A stretch of 64,000 nt of DNA from Novipirellula herctigrandis (GTDB lineage Bacteria; Planctomycetota; Planctomycetia; Pirellulales; Pirellulaceae). Positions 35,127 to 44,771 of this stretch are shown here, one piece after another. Positions within the stretch are counted from its first letter, which is position 1, and each line of letters begins with the position of its first letter. The notes under the pieces were generated by a model that worked only from the letters and a program-made list of their open reading frames with translations, searched no databases and had not been told where the DNA came from. The stretch covers positions 18,744-82,743 of the forward strand of contig SJPJ01000002.1 in the NCBI GenBank assembly GCA_007859835.1. The letters are read 5' to 3'. A program made the position numbers and the translations under genes.

Positions 35127-38100
35127 ATGCAAACCACGACCCAAGTCTGGGCAGACGTTGGCGGCACCTTTACCGATTGTTTTGTCGTTTCCAATGACCA
35201 GCGTCGGTCAGGCAAAGTCCTCAGTAGCGGCGTCGTTCGCTACGGGGTGCTGCGATATTGCGTTGTCACAGGGACAATCTTTCTCCAACCTGATGCCGCA
35301 TTTGATTCGTTACCTGATGGTTTCTGGAACGGAGTTGGCGTTCGGCTTCTTCAAGAGGATGGGTCGGCAACCGAACTTGGTACCGTCACGGATTTCACGG
35401 CATCCACATCGACAATCCAGCTCGACCGAACCACTGCGCCACTTTGTTCGGACCAAGTGATCGAATTGGACCCGCAAATGGAGGCGCCGGTGTTGGCGAC
35501 TCGATTATTGCTGGGTATCCCGCTTGTCACTCCGCTGGGACCAGTCGACGTTCGCTTGGGGACGACTCGTGGTACCAATGCATTGCTCACTCGACGCGGG
35601 GCCGAGACAGCACTTTTGGTTACCGTCGGATTTGCAGATGTCTTGCGAATTGGCGAACAAAACCGTCCTGAATTGTTCGACCTAGCGATTCGTAAACCAT
35701 CACCGCTGACCGAACAGACGGTGGAAGTCTTCGGCCGAATGGATCAGCACGGAAACGTTATCCGCGAAATCGATGAGCAAAGGCTACGTGATGATTTACG
35801 GCGACTCAAACAATCCGGAACCGAATCGTTAGCGATTTGCCTGATGCATGCTCACGTCAATGACACGCACGAACGAATCGTCCAAGAGATCGCTTGCGAA
35901 GAAGGATTCACTCAGATCAGTCGTTCTAGTGAAGTTGCGCCACTGATCAAATTGGTCTCGCGTGCAGAGACAACAACACTCGATGCCTACTTGAATCCGA
36001 TCCTAGCCGACTATGTCCACCGAGTATCGAAACAATTTGGCGACCAATGTCACTTACAGATGATGACAAGTGCCGGAAATCTCGTCATTGCCGAATCATT
36101 CCGTGGCCGCGACAGTATTTTGTCGGGCCCGGCCGGTGGCGTTGTCGCCTTGGCTCACGTCGCCCGATCCGCCGGCACCGATGCGGCGATCGGCTTGGAC
36201 ATGGGGGGAACAAGTACCGATGTCAGCCGGTTCAGCGGTCGTGTCGGTCGGCGGTTTGAATCCACTGTCGCGGGGATTCGAGTGATGACGCCGATGATGG
36301 ACATTCGCACGGTCGCGGCTGGCGGCGGATCGATTTGCGATTTTGTCGATGGACGATTGACCGTCGGGCCCGATAGTGCGGGGGCCACCCCAGGCCCAGC
36401 GTGCTACGGTCGCGGAGGCCCATTGACGGTAACGGACGTCAACCTGTTACTAGATCGATTGCCTGCGGATCGATTTCCTTTCCCGCTTCATCGCGATGCT
36501 GCACAGCGACGAATTGATGAGATCGCGGCGAAGCTACCTGCGGGAAAGACACCGTCCACTAAAAAATTGGCCGAAGGGTTCTTACAGATCGCGGTGACTC
36601 ACATGGCCGAAGCCGTGCGAACGGTCAGCACAGCCGAAGGGAACGACGTCCGAAACATGTCTCTCGTTGGCTTCGGCGGAGCAGCGGGACAACACTTATG
36701 CCGGATTGCCGGTGCCTTGGGAATGACAAGCATTGTCGAACACCCCGACAGCAGCACGCTAAGTGCACTGGGCATGGGATTGGCCGACATTGGACGCGTT
36801 GTGACTCGGGGCGTTTACGAACCATTCGACGACAACACAAAAGCAAAAATCGAAGGCATTGCCGCCGAACTGCAGAAAGAGACGTTACAACTACTGACCA
36901 CCGAGGATCAGACAGCCTCCAAACCGAAATTCGTGTTTGAATGCGATGTTCGTATTGTCGGGACGGAATCCTCGTTGCCTATTTTGGCTTGGCCAACCGA
37001 ATCGCTCGTCGAGCGATTCCACGAGAAGCACCTGCAAACCTTTGGCTATCGTCGTGACCAACATGCGGTCGAGTTGGTGGCGATTCGATGTGAGGCGACA
37101 TTAGCCTCTAACTCAATATCGATTGCTCATGCCAAGACCAAGGCTCCGTCAGAGATATCGAAGACCTTTCGTGGCATGATCGATCGCGTCACGCTGTGCA
37201 TTGGCGATCGAATTGAGGCTCCCGCAATGGTCGTTAGTAACGATTCAACCTTGATTGTCGAATCGCCATGGACAGGGCAAGTCTTGGAAGATGGAATCAT
37301 CACGTTGACACATCCGACCGAAAGCCCGACCGAGCGAACCGGCAAAAAAACCGCCGAGATGGAATCCACGGGTGATGACCCGGTCCTGTTGGAAGTGATC
37401 GCTCGACGCTTGCAGGGGATTGCCGACGCGATGGGCGAAACATTGCGGCGAACTTCAGTGAGCGTGAACGTAAAAGAGCGTCGTGATTATAGCTGTGCGG
37501 TGTTTCGTGGCGACGGGTCGTTGGTGGCCAATGCGCCTCATGTGCCAGTGCATCTCGGTGCCATGGGGCATACCGTTCGGCATCTAATGAAAGAATATCC
37601 CGTTATGTTCGCTGGCGATTGCTACCTCAGCAACGATCCGTTCTCGGGCGGTTCGCATTTGCCCGATGTGACATCGGTGACACCTGTTTTTTGTGATCCA
37701 AATCGCACCAGCGGAAATCCCGATTTTTTTGTCGCTTCGCGAGCGCATCACGCTGAGATTGGTGGGCGGACACCTGGTTCGATGCCACCCGATGCTCGGT
37801 CGCTTGCTGAAGAAGGTGTCCTGATTCGCTCGTTCAGCTTCGTCCGAGACGGAGTTGTTTCAGAAACGGCACTTCGCAACTTGCTATCGAGTGGCCCCTA
37901 TCCGTCACGCAACCCTAACGAAAACTTGTCTGATATTTCAGCACAACGCGCTGCGGGCGAAGAGGGCGTTCGTGGATTAGTCGAAATGTCACGAGTTTAT
38001 TCGGTTAGCGAGATCGATCGCTATATGGGTGGATTATTGGCTATTGCCGCCGAGACCGCCGGTGCGTGGATAGAGACGTTGCCGCTTGATCCAATGCGGT

Positions 38101-38924
38101 TTTCGGATTCGCTTGACGACGGAACCGTAATTCAAGTCTGCATCTCTCGTTCGGGTGAGCGTTTGACGATCGATTTCACAGGAACGGATCCCGTTCACGA
38201 GTTTGGATTTAACGCAACACCTGCGATTGTGACCGCAGCGGTGATGTATGTGGTTCGGTGTGCTTCACGTTCCAACTTGCCGCTTTGCGATGGGGTCACG
38301 CAAAATATCGATTTGGTGATTCCACCCGGACTATTGAATCCACCAAAGCACGAAGACGCCGAGCAGTGCGCGGCCGTAGTGGCCGGAAATGTCGAGACAA
38401 GTCAACGTGTGGTCGATGTGCTGCTTGGGGCACTGCACGCAGCGGCAGCTTCGCAAGGAACGATGAACAATGTGTTGATCGGCGACGAGAGCTTTGGCTT
38501 CTATGAAACGGTCGGTGGCGGCAGTGGTGCAACCGAGTGGGCGGATGGAGCCGACGCGGTTCACACGCATATGACCAACACGCGGATCACCGATCCCGAA
38601 GTGATGGAAGTGCGTCTGCCGCTGAGGTTACATCGCTTTGCAATCCGACACGACAGCGGTGGAATAGGAAGTTGCCGAGGCGGCCATGGAATAATCCGCG
38701 AGATCGAGTTTCGCAAACCATTGACTTTATCGTTGATCACCGGTCGCCGAACCCGCAGCCCATACGGAATCGATGGTGGCCAAGCGGGAACACCTGGAAA
38801 GAATCTGTTGATTCGCGATGGAAAAGAAGTCGAGTTGCCCTGGGCAACCACGACTCAAGTCGCCAAAGGGGATCGGTTGCGACTAGAAACCCCCGGCGGA
38901 GGTGGGTTCGGAGAACTGCGCTAG
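35127..38924 (+). CDS. Fused hydantoinase/5-oxoprolinase (HyuA-HyuB in one chain)
   Basis: 1265 residues, close to the length of eukaryotic 5-oxoprolinase. The N-terminal half is HyuA-like: phosphate-binding VWADVGGTFTDCFVV at 7-21, RLGTTRGTNALLTR, and GLDMGGTSTDVSRFSG with GGGSICDFVDGRL. The C-terminal half is HyuB-like (YSCAVFRGDG, SNDPFSGGSHLPDV, RAHHAEIGGRTPGSMP, LETPGGGGFGE end). The enzyme opens 5-oxoproline or hydantoin-type rings with ATP, in the cytoplasm. It is unusual only in being fused; many bacteria have separate genes. It appears complete, with no neighbours in an obvious operon. Confidence 0.9.
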   Translation: MQTTTQVWADVGGTFTDCFVVSNDQRRSGKVLSSGVVRYGVLRYCVVTGTIFLQPDAAFDSLPDGFWNGVGVRLLQEDGSATELGTVTDFTASTSTIQLDRTTAPLCSDQVIELDPQMEAPVLATRLLLGIPLVTPLGPVDVRLGTTRGTNALLTRRGAETALLVTVGFADVLRIGEQNRPELFDLAIRKPSPLTEQTVEVFGRMDQHGNVIREIDEQRLRDDLRRLKQSGTESLAICLMHAHVNDTHERIVQEIACEEGFTQISRSSEVAPLIKLVSRAETTTLDAYLNPILADYVHRVSKQFGDQCHLQMMTSAGNLVIAESFRGRDSILSGPAGGVVALAHVARSAGTDAAIGLDMGGTSTDVSRFSGRVGRRFESTVAGIRVMTPMMDIRTVAAGGGSICDFVDGRLTVGPDSAGATPGPACYGRGGPLTVTDVNLLLDRLPADRFPFPLHRDAAQRRIDEIAAKLPAGKTPSTKKLAEGFLQIAVTHMAEAVRTVSTAEGNDVRNMSLVGFGGAAGQHLCRIAGALGMTSIVEHPDSSTLSALGMGLADIGRVVTRGVYEPFDDNTKAKIEGIAAELQKETLQLLTTEDQTASKPKFVFECDVRIVGTESSLPILAWPTESLVERFHEKHLQTFGYRRDQHAVELVAIRCEATLASNSISIAHAKTKAPSEISKTFRGMIDRVTLCIGDRIEAPAMVVSNDSTLIVESPWTGQVLEDGIITLTHPTESPTERTGKKTAEMESTGDDPVLLEVIARRLQGIADAMGETLRRTSVSVNVKERRDYSCAVFRGDGSLVANAPHVPVHLGAMGHTVRHLMKEYPVMFAGDCYLSNDPFSGGSHLPDVTSVTPVFCDPNRTSGNPDFFVASRAHHAEIGGRTPGSMPPDARSLAEEGVLIRSFSFVRDGVVSETALRNLLSSGPYPSRNPNENLSDISAQRAAGEEGVRGLVEMSRVYSVSEIDRYMGGLLAIAAETAGAWIETLPLDPMRFSDSLDDGTVIQVCISRSGERLTIDFTGTDPVHEFGFNATPAIVTAAVMYVVRCASRSNLPLCDGVTQNIDLVIPPGLLNPPKHEDAEQCAAVVAGNVETSQRVVDVLLGALHAAAASQGTMNNVLIGDESFGFYETVGGGSGATEWADGADAVHTHMTNTRITDPEVMEVRLPLRLHRFAIRHDSGGIGSCRGGHGIIREIEFRKPLTLSLITGRRTRSPYGIDGGQAGTPGKNLLIRDGKEVELPWATTTQVAKGDRLRLETPGGGGFGELR

Positions 38925-39031
38925 CGAAGTATTCCAAGCGTTAGCCGTAAACAATCCGGCCAGTCTAAGCAAGGTCCAAAACGGGACTCTTCCAAAGGCA
39001 AGAAACCATCTGCATGCCAAAGAATCAACAA

Positions 39032-39487
39032 CTACAAAAGCGTAGCGAGTTGTTGGGCAGAGTGGACCATCAGTCGTTTGTGGTCGCGTACGACTCGCAT
39101 GAACTCGTCCTCATGGACAGGCTTTTGAATGTAGTCATGCACGCCAAGTTCGCGACAACGGAATCGCATTTCGTCATCCTCGTTGGCCGTCAAAACCACT
39201 GTGGTCACCTGATCAATCGTAACATCACCATTCTGCAACCACTCCAGCACATCGATGCCACTGCCATCGGGCAAGTTCAAATCGAGTAATAGCAGGTCGG
39301 GTCGTGGGGCGCGTGCGAAAACCCCCTCTTGATTGAGAAACATCAGCGCCTCTCGCACACACCGAACCAGAGTTAGCCGATGATGCACTTGGCTTCGACG
39401 AAGTGAGTGGATCGTCACGCGTGCATCAAGCAAGCTATCTTCAACCAATAGAATCTCCATCGGTTTGACTCGGGATGCCGCAAGCAT
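39032..39487 (-). CDS. Single-domain response regulator
   Basis: 151 residues, a lone receiver domain. Start ATG 39487 is preferred because GAAGGAG lies about 7 bp upstream. Phospho-acceptor site: acidic pair in LLVEDS, Asp in LLLLDLNLPDGSG, Thr/Ser in VVLTAN and Lys in YIQKPVH. The extended loop after beta 3-4 and no output domain are like Rcp1/phytochrome-type regulators. Lies next to a hemerythrin-like gene on the same strand, 55 bp downstream of it; no kinase is nearby. Confidence 0.85.
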   Translation of the reverse strand: MLAASRVKPMEILLVEDSLLDARVTIHSLRRSQVHHRLTLVRCVREALMFLNQEGVFARAPRPDLLLLDLNLPDGSGIDVLEWLQNGDVTIDQVTTVVLTANEDDEMRFRCRELGVHDYIQKPVHEDEFMRVVRDHKRLMVHSAQQLATLL

Positions 39488-39542
39488 GTTCAACTCCTTC
39501 GCAATCAATCTAATGTTCTATTCTTTGCCAATTGGCTGTTGC

Positions 39543-40067
39543 CTAAATCGCTTCCAAGAAGCATTCGATCAATTCGTTTTCACATCGTTCGTGTGCCTGC
39601 CAATGTTCGTCGAATTGTCGGAACCGCTGTACCAATTCCTGAATCTGGGCCGCTGCGACCCCACGATACTGATACTCTTCGGCCACTTCAGCCAAGTCAC
39701 TCGCTTCTAAATACAAGGCACAATGCTGTGTCTTTGTATCATTCACATCTGTCACACCATCTCTGGACTTACACACGAACGATCCGTTCTTTGAATCGAT
39801 GGGAACTTCGACGTAACCGTAACATTCCTCGAGAGCAAAGTGCATGGCGATCACGTCGCGCAACTGATCAAGCAACTTCACCATCTTAATCGCAACTTGC
39901 CGAGGCTCATCCGTCGAATCGCAAACTTGGCGAAGTTGATACCAAGTTTTCCAAAGTTCAGGGTTACTGTCTTTGATCTCTTGCAAGAACGCAGCGTTGA
40001 CAGCCAATTGGTTCGAAGAAGTCTGGACGGCTGTTTGATTCGCTACGTTCGTTAGGATTCCAACCAT
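39543..40067 (-). CDS. Hemerythrin-like domain protein
   Basis: 174 residues, helical, with the hemerythrin-type His/Glu pattern HFALEECYGYVE, QHCALYLEASDL and FDEHWQAHERCENELIE. It may bind a di-iron centre and sense or store O2 or NO, or be a derived form; the spacing is not canonical. Transcribed just before the response regulator, so the two may form one signalling unit. ATG 40067 is the likely start. Confidence 0.6.
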   Translation of the reverse strand: MVGILTNVANQTAVQTSSNQLAVNAAFLQEIKDSNPELWKTWYQLRQVCDSTDEPRQVAIKMVKLLDQLRDVIAMHFALEECYGYVEVPIDSKNGSFVCKSRDGVTDVNDTKTQHCALYLEASDLAEVAEEYQYRGVAAAQIQELVQRFRQFDEHWQAHERCENELIECFLEAI

Positions 40068-40081
40068 TGAACACCTGCCCT

Positions 40082-40446
40082 GTAAATGAATCTACCCCGT
40101 AAATGAATCTACCCCGTGAATGAATTCAACCTTTCGATGAATTTGCGATCCATCGCATGGCCTAACCGAAGCAGCGTGTGGCATTTTTCGGTGTGCACTA
40201 TGCAGTCCGAATTGATGACGCACTTCTTTAAGGGTAGCGATGCGAGCGTAGTTTGGTCAACCATTTGACGTTTTTCCGCCAAACCGATCGGCAACCGCCA
40301 AACCGATCGGCAACCGCCAAACCGATCGGCAACCGCCAAGGATGCCGGAGTGAGAAGCCGTTGGTTGGCAAGTCACTTCGAGTGCTAAATCGGATTGCTG
40401 AGATCGCTCGCTAGGGCCGCTTTAAACGCTAGGGCCGCTTCAAACG
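40082..40446. repeat. Cluster of short tandem duplications in an intergenic region
   Basis: The gap 40068-40461 has no gene. It holds a 17-bp unit twice (40082-40115), a 19-bp unit GCCAAACCGATCGGCAACC three times perfectly (40278-40334) and an 18-bp unit twice with one change (40411-40446). It lies between the hemerythrin gene's start and the glycosyltransferase's end, so it may affect the former's promoter. Confidence 0.9.
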
Positions 40447-40461
40447 TCGCGGCCCATTTGG

Positions 40462-41358
40462 CTACCATCGAAAAATGCCGTATTTCACAATGCACCACAG
40501 CGCACTAACGCCGTCACGCCATCCAATCTTCTTACCTTCGTCGTACCAGCGGTGTTGATAGCGAATAGGGCGTTCGGTGAACCGAAGATCACTTTGGACC
40601 CATCGCGCCGTCATCTCGATCTCGACCCCAAAACGATTCTCACGCAATTTCGGCAAGATTGCTTCAAAGTGCTCTCGCGGCGCCATTTTATAACAGGTTT
40701 CCACATCACTCAGTCGAATCCCAATGCAGACGCTCGCCAACAGCGTAATAAATCCGTTTACGGCTTGGTGCCACCAAGGTGACAATTGGCGGTCGTAGTG
40801 GCCATATCGCGTTCCGTAGACCACGTCGGCGTCCCCGGCCACTAGCGGCTGGAGCAGGTAACGAAAATCGGATGGATCGTACTCTTGGTCGGCGTCTTGG
40901 ATCACGATGACGTCGCCGGTACAAGCTTTCACACCACTGCGGATCGCGGCCCCTTTTCCTTCGTTGGAATGATGATGGATCACGGTGATAAAATCTTCGC
41001 CTGCCAACCTCTCCATCACCTCGGCTGTCCCATCATCGCTGGCATCATTGACAAGAACGATCTGCATCGAGATTCCCACCGAGCGAAGCCGATCCACAAC
41101 GGCCGCGAGTGTTGTCGCTTCGTTGAATACAGGCACGATCACCGACAAGACAAATCCGGTGGGCAATTTGTAGATAGCTAGGCTGCGGCAAACGCTATCG
41201 CCCAACAACGCTTCCATCTGATCCACATAGGCATCGGTCCACAATCGGCGAGCGTCCTGCGGCGAAGAATCCTCGTTCGAGACAGGAGCATCTTTCGACA
41301 AAGAAGCGTCACTGGAATCGTCCAATTTTTTTCGGGTTTGATTAGGCAGATGCGTCAA
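40462..41358 (-). CDS. Family 2 glycosyltransferase (dolichyl-phosphate mannosyltransferase-like)
   Basis: 298 residues. A GT-A fold starts near residue 70: VLSVIVPVFNEATTLAAVV, then VNDASDDGT, GKGAAIRSGV, the metal-binding DADQEYDP and VVYGTRYG. Resembles the DPM1/GtrB-type enzymes that load a sugar onto a polyprenyl phosphate at the membrane; no transmembrane helices are present. The start is taken as TTG 41358 because GAGGTGA sits 6-12 bp upstream. The first ~60 residues are Ser/Asp-rich and may be disordered. Confidence 0.85.
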   Translation of the reverse strand: MTHLPNQTRKKLDDSSDASLSKDAPVSNEDSSPQDARRLWTDAYVDQMEALLGDSVCRSLAIYKLPTGFVLSVIVPVFNEATTLAAVVDRLRSVGISMQIVLVNDASDDGTAEVMERLAGEDFITVIHHHSNEGKGAAIRSGVKACTGDVIVIQDADQEYDPSDFRYLLQPLVAGDADVVYGTRYGHYDRQLSPWWHQAVNGFITLLASVCIGIRLSDVETCYKMAPREHFEAILPKLRENRFGVEIEMTARWVQSDLRFTERPIRYQHRWYDEGKKIGWRDGVSALWCIVKYGIFRW

Positions 41359-42238
41359 GTTGTCACCTCACGAAGAAAACCGGTCAAGAGTTGAACACGA
41401 CAAAAAAATTGAGCATGATTCAATGATAAGAGCAGACGATGCGACTTGCTATCGCATCCGGCATATGAACCGAGCCGTGAGCAGCATAACTACGTTGAAC
41501 CACAAAAAAAAGTTTGCGCGAAGTCCTCGTGTTTTTCGCTTCTTTTTGGAGCGAACATGTTAGATAAACAAAAAGAGTTGGCACTTTGTTGTTGACACCG
41601 ACGCGAGTTCACGCCACATTCTCTCTCACAACAAACATGTGATTCACGGTGAGCGAACGGGCACGTTGTAGTGAATTTTTGCAGTGCCTTCTGTTCGCCA
41701 CATTTCTTGACAAACGACGGAGTAAAGTGATGCGAAATCCGAATGACTCAAGCATGCTTGTTTTCATCGGGTCGCCACCCTCTTTCCGATTGGGTCGGGC
41801 GAGTGACAACGCCTGAGACTCTCCGGAGTCGAAACGTCTTCATGTCGAAAGACATCTTTAGTGCCGGAGAAAATTGCTAACCGGCTTGTTCCGAAAACCG
41901 ATTCGTGGAAAGAGTCCACGGTTCGAACTTATCGTCGCAACGGATCCTGTTGACGATCGTTCATGGGAGGTGGTCCCAATGGATAGCCACCAATGAGTTG
42001 TTCACCCTACTCATGTACACGGATGTCCCTCCCATTTTCTCACTGCTAACGTTGCAAAGCGATTTACTACAACAAAGCTTTTTGCGGGCTTAAGTCCGTT
42101 GCGATGCAACAAATGGGAAAAGGCCTAGTGTTGATGGATCGACACTAAGTTGAATTCCTTAGCGGTGAATTGCGAGTTCCGGTCATGCAGGAAGCACACC
42201 GGCTCGCTTTTCTTTTTTTTGGCGTCTTGAACGAACGG
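41359..42238. other. 880-bp gene-free region
   Basis: Lies between the glycosyltransferase gene's start and the stop of the membrane operon's last gene. I find no credible reading frame, no tRNA, and no strong inverted repeat or tandem repeat. A short pyrimidine-rich stretch (42203-42220) is the only oddity. It could hold a small RNA or the promoter of the minus-strand glycosyltransferase; nothing decides. Confidence 0.45.
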
Positions 42239-43183
42239 CTAACTCTGCGTAGTGCGGTAGTGGCCCCACAATTTGATTCCCATCCAAACTGCGGCGAAAC
42301 TTCCTACGAACGCCATCACCGTATAGAACAACGGCTGTAGATATTGTTTCGACACATGCGCCGATGCTTTCCCGGTTGATTCAATCGAACGCCCCACGAT
42401 TCCAGGTTTCGAAACGACGATCGGTTTGCCTTCGGCGTCAAAGACAATCTGATCGCCTCCAAGAAACCGCTCCGGCTCCGCCAAGATCACCGTCGTGGTC
42501 GCCGCAGTAAACAAGGTTTTGCCGGGATTCGCTTCCACAAACCGACCAGCAAACTTGACGACGCGCTCGGTATCGTTTCGGATCATCGACAAAACGGCAC
42601 CGCGTTGAACCGGCGCGAGCGAAGAGATTTCGTCTGCGTGCCGTGCAATCACAATCGCTTGGTCGGCACTCATCCGACCAGCCAATTCCGCACCGTCATC
42701 GCCCAAGTATTTGAGCAACGTTAATCCAACACCTGGATGTTTCAATTCGCTCACAAGTGCGGTTGCTCCATAACGTGAAACCGCGCCCGCAAGCGTCTTA
42801 CCCGATTCACCCGCTGCCAATTTTGCAAGCGCCGCTGGGACCTGGTCTGTGGGAAGGTCGTCGATCGCACTGACGATTCCACGGATGCTGCCTGCATTGT
42901 CGAACGCCAAGATCGCGTCAGGTCCATACTTGGTCGTCAACGTCGCGACCTGCTCGACCGCTTCCTCGCCTCCTTCTTTCGCAGCGACCTTCGCCACACG
43001 CTCGACGGCCTCACGGCTTCCCGATTTCGCTAGATACTCGGTCGCCTGTTCGGCCCCTTCTTTACCAAAGTACTTTGTGACCGCTTTGACCACCGTAGTG
43101 GCACCGGCGGCATGCACCGCATGGGGAGCAATCGCGACGATGACGAACAAGCAGAGACAAACGATGGCGCGTGGTCTAGTCAT
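42239..43183 (-). CDS. Unknown exported membrane protein (operon gene 3)
   Basis: 314 residues with a signal peptide (RAIVCLCLFVIVAIAPHAVHA). The middle is Ala/Lys/Glu-rich helical sequence in loosely repeated units (KEGAEQATEYL, SREAVERVAKVAAKEGGEEAVEQVA). There is one C-terminal transmembrane helix (FYTVMAFVGSFAAVWMGIKLW). Its ATG overlaps the previous gene's stop by 4 bp. Not recognised; the layout suggests a periplasmic helical domain fixed at the inner membrane by its C-terminus. Confidence 0.7.
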   Translation of the reverse strand: MTRPRAIVCLCLFVIVAIAPHAVHAAGATTVVKAVTKYFGKEGAEQATEYLAKSGSREAVERVAKVAAKEGGEEAVEQVATLTTKYGPDAILAFDNAGSIRGIVSAIDDLPTDQVPAALAKLAAGESGKTLAGAVSRYGATALVSELKHPGVGLTLLKYLGDDGAELAGRMSADQAIVIARHADEISSLAPVQRGAVLSMIRNDTERVVKFAGRFVEANPGKTLFTAATTTVILAEPERFLGGDQIVFDAEGKPIVVSKPGIVGRSIESTGKASAHVSKQYLQPLFYTVMAFVGSFAAVWMGIKLWGHYRTTQS

Positions 43184-44466
43184 TTTGATGGTTCCGTGGA
43201 AACGATCTTGGCAAAAAACTGGTTGCGATACGCTTCCGTTAACGAATCACAGAGTTGGGGCAGCGACCTTCGCAAACCCTCGCTTCGAAGGCCCTCGCTT
43301 CGAAGGCCCTCGCTTCGAAGGCCCTCGGTTTGCAAACGATTGGCCGAAGAATTCGCCAAAGCGGGGGAACCCTCAATGAGTGAGCTGCGAAGTTGGCCAA
43401 GATAGTCGTAAAGCTGTTCGCACATTTTGGCTTCAAAGTTTTCGGTCATCCACCAATCGATCGCGACACCGACGATCAATCCGACCGCCAATCCAACCAC
43501 CGTGCCGACCGGTCCCGCGAAACTGCCACCGGTCGCGCCCGTCGCGGCGGCTCCGGCTGCAGCACCGGCCCCGGCCGCCGCGCCGACTGCCGCGGTTGCG
43601 GAAAATCGGGCCAATAATCCCGCAGCGATGCTCATCGCTGCGTACCCGCCTGCTTCACTGACCAAGAAAACCACTAATGCATTGTAGACACTCGTCGTTC
43701 CTTGTCCGGTTGAATAACCGTGCAATTCCTTTGCCACCGATCGGTAAAATGGTCCGTACTGCTCGAGATGGATTTCAGGTAAGTCCGCGATCTCGAGCGA
43801 CGCTTGAACATGAACGAGCATCCGTTTTTGATTCGCGTCAACCTCTTGTCGAAATTGGTTTAGAACGTCCGCAATACTCTCGGTCAACGAAGTTTCCGAA
43901 AACAGATGGGCTTCAAACTTCTCAGTGACATACCTTTCAATCCGCCCATCGCCGTTCCACCAATTGCCTGGCGCCCGCTTAAGAATTCCGAAGCGAGTTG
44001 AGAAACTAGTCAAGTCATCCACGAACGGCTTGACCCCGTTCTGATAGCGACGGATCAAAAGATCGATTCGCTCCAAGCACCGTTCAGCCGCCTCGCGATT
44101 GAGCACATCGGTGGCCACGATTTCCGGTTGAACTTCGCGGTCGAAGAAAGCCGCTCGGATCACTTCTCGCGACACAGCCGGGGCCTCGGTTGGTTCGGCA
44201 ATGCGAAGACCGGCTGGGGACATCGGCGAAGCTTTCGGCTGCGAAGGAGGATCAACCGCCGCTCGTTCGGTCGCGATCACGTAAGTCGCAAGAGACACGA
44301 TACTGGCGACAAGCAACGCAAACGCCCGCGGGTGCGCCGGTGCCGATCTGGAAGCCGGTGCCGATCTGGAAGCCGGTGCCGATCTGGAAGCCGGTGCCGA
44401 TCTGGAAGCCGAGTCACTCGAAGGACCTCGAGCATGACGTTTGCGTAAGTCACTCACATCTGGCAT
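43180..44466 (-). CDS. Unknown membrane protein with glycine zipper and tandem-repeat segments (operon gene 2)
   Basis: 428 residues from ATG 44466. The N-terminal segment holds a four-fold SAPASR repeat coded by a perfect 18-bp unit (44339-44410), then one transmembrane helix (FALLVASIVSLATYVIA). A long helical region follows, then an Ala/Gly zipper (AAAGAGAAAGAAATGATGG, then VGLAVGLIVGVAIDWW) able to insert in a membrane. Near the C-terminus an EGLRS repeat is coded by a 15-bp unit (43281-43325). Function unknown. It overlaps both neighbours, so all three genes are one operon. Confidence 0.65.
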   Translation of the reverse strand: MPDVSDLRKRHARGPSSDSASRSAPASRSAPASRSAPASRSAPAHPRAFALLVASIVSLATYVIATERAAVDPPSQPKASPMSPAGLRIAEPTEAPAVSREVIRAAFFDREVQPEIVATDVLNREAAERCLERIDLLIRRYQNGVKPFVDDLTSFSTRFGILKRAPGNWWNGDGRIERYVTEKFEAHLFSETSLTESIADVLNQFRQEVDANQKRMLVHVQASLEIADLPEIHLEQYGPFYRSVAKELHGYSTGQGTTSVYNALVVFLVSEAGGYAAMSIAAGLLARFSATAAVGAAAGAGAAAGAAATGATGGSFAGPVGTVVGLAVGLIVGVAIDWWMTENFEAKMCEQLYDYLGQLRSSLIEGSPALANSSANRLQTEGLRSEGLRSEGLRSEGLRRSLPQLCDSLTEAYRNQFFAKIVSTEPSK

Positions 44467-44681
44467 CCACCGCCGCAACACCGCGGCATCCCACACGCCT
44501 CACCGGAACCCGTTACCGGCAGCGATGCACCATGACGAACCGCTGGAGCGGCCGTGACGCTTAATTGTCGCTCCATTTTCCGATTCCCACACTCGGGACA
44601 TTCCGCGATTTCTTCTTGTGACCGAACCAAGATCTCGACCACCTTAGCGCATGACTTGCATTCATATTCGTATAATGGCAT
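44454..44681 (-). CDS. FmdB-type zinc-ribbon protein (operon gene 1)
   Basis: 75 residues. MPLYEYECKSCAKVVEILV with CPECGNRKMERQ is the FmdB/CxxC-CxxC zinc ribbon of small putative regulatory proteins. The Gly/Cys-rich end (GMPRCCGGGC) is also typical. Its last codons overlap the start of the 428-residue membrane protein by 13 bp. Function is unknown for the family. Confidence 0.8.
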   Translation of the reverse strand: MPLYEYECKSCAKVVEILVRSQEEIAECPECGNRKMERQLSVTAAPAVRHGASLPVTGSGEACGMPRCCGGGCQM

Positions 44682-44771
44682 TTAGAAAAACCCCGTCTGT
44701 GAATTATTTGCCTGTGAAATTGTTGTCGCCGATGTGTTGATTATCTTTCAAAGCGGTATGATTGGGAAGCC

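Noticed and set aside
41905-42093. 62-residue plus-strand frame in the 880-bp gap
   Set aside because: No ribosome site and no family likeness; consistent with chance.
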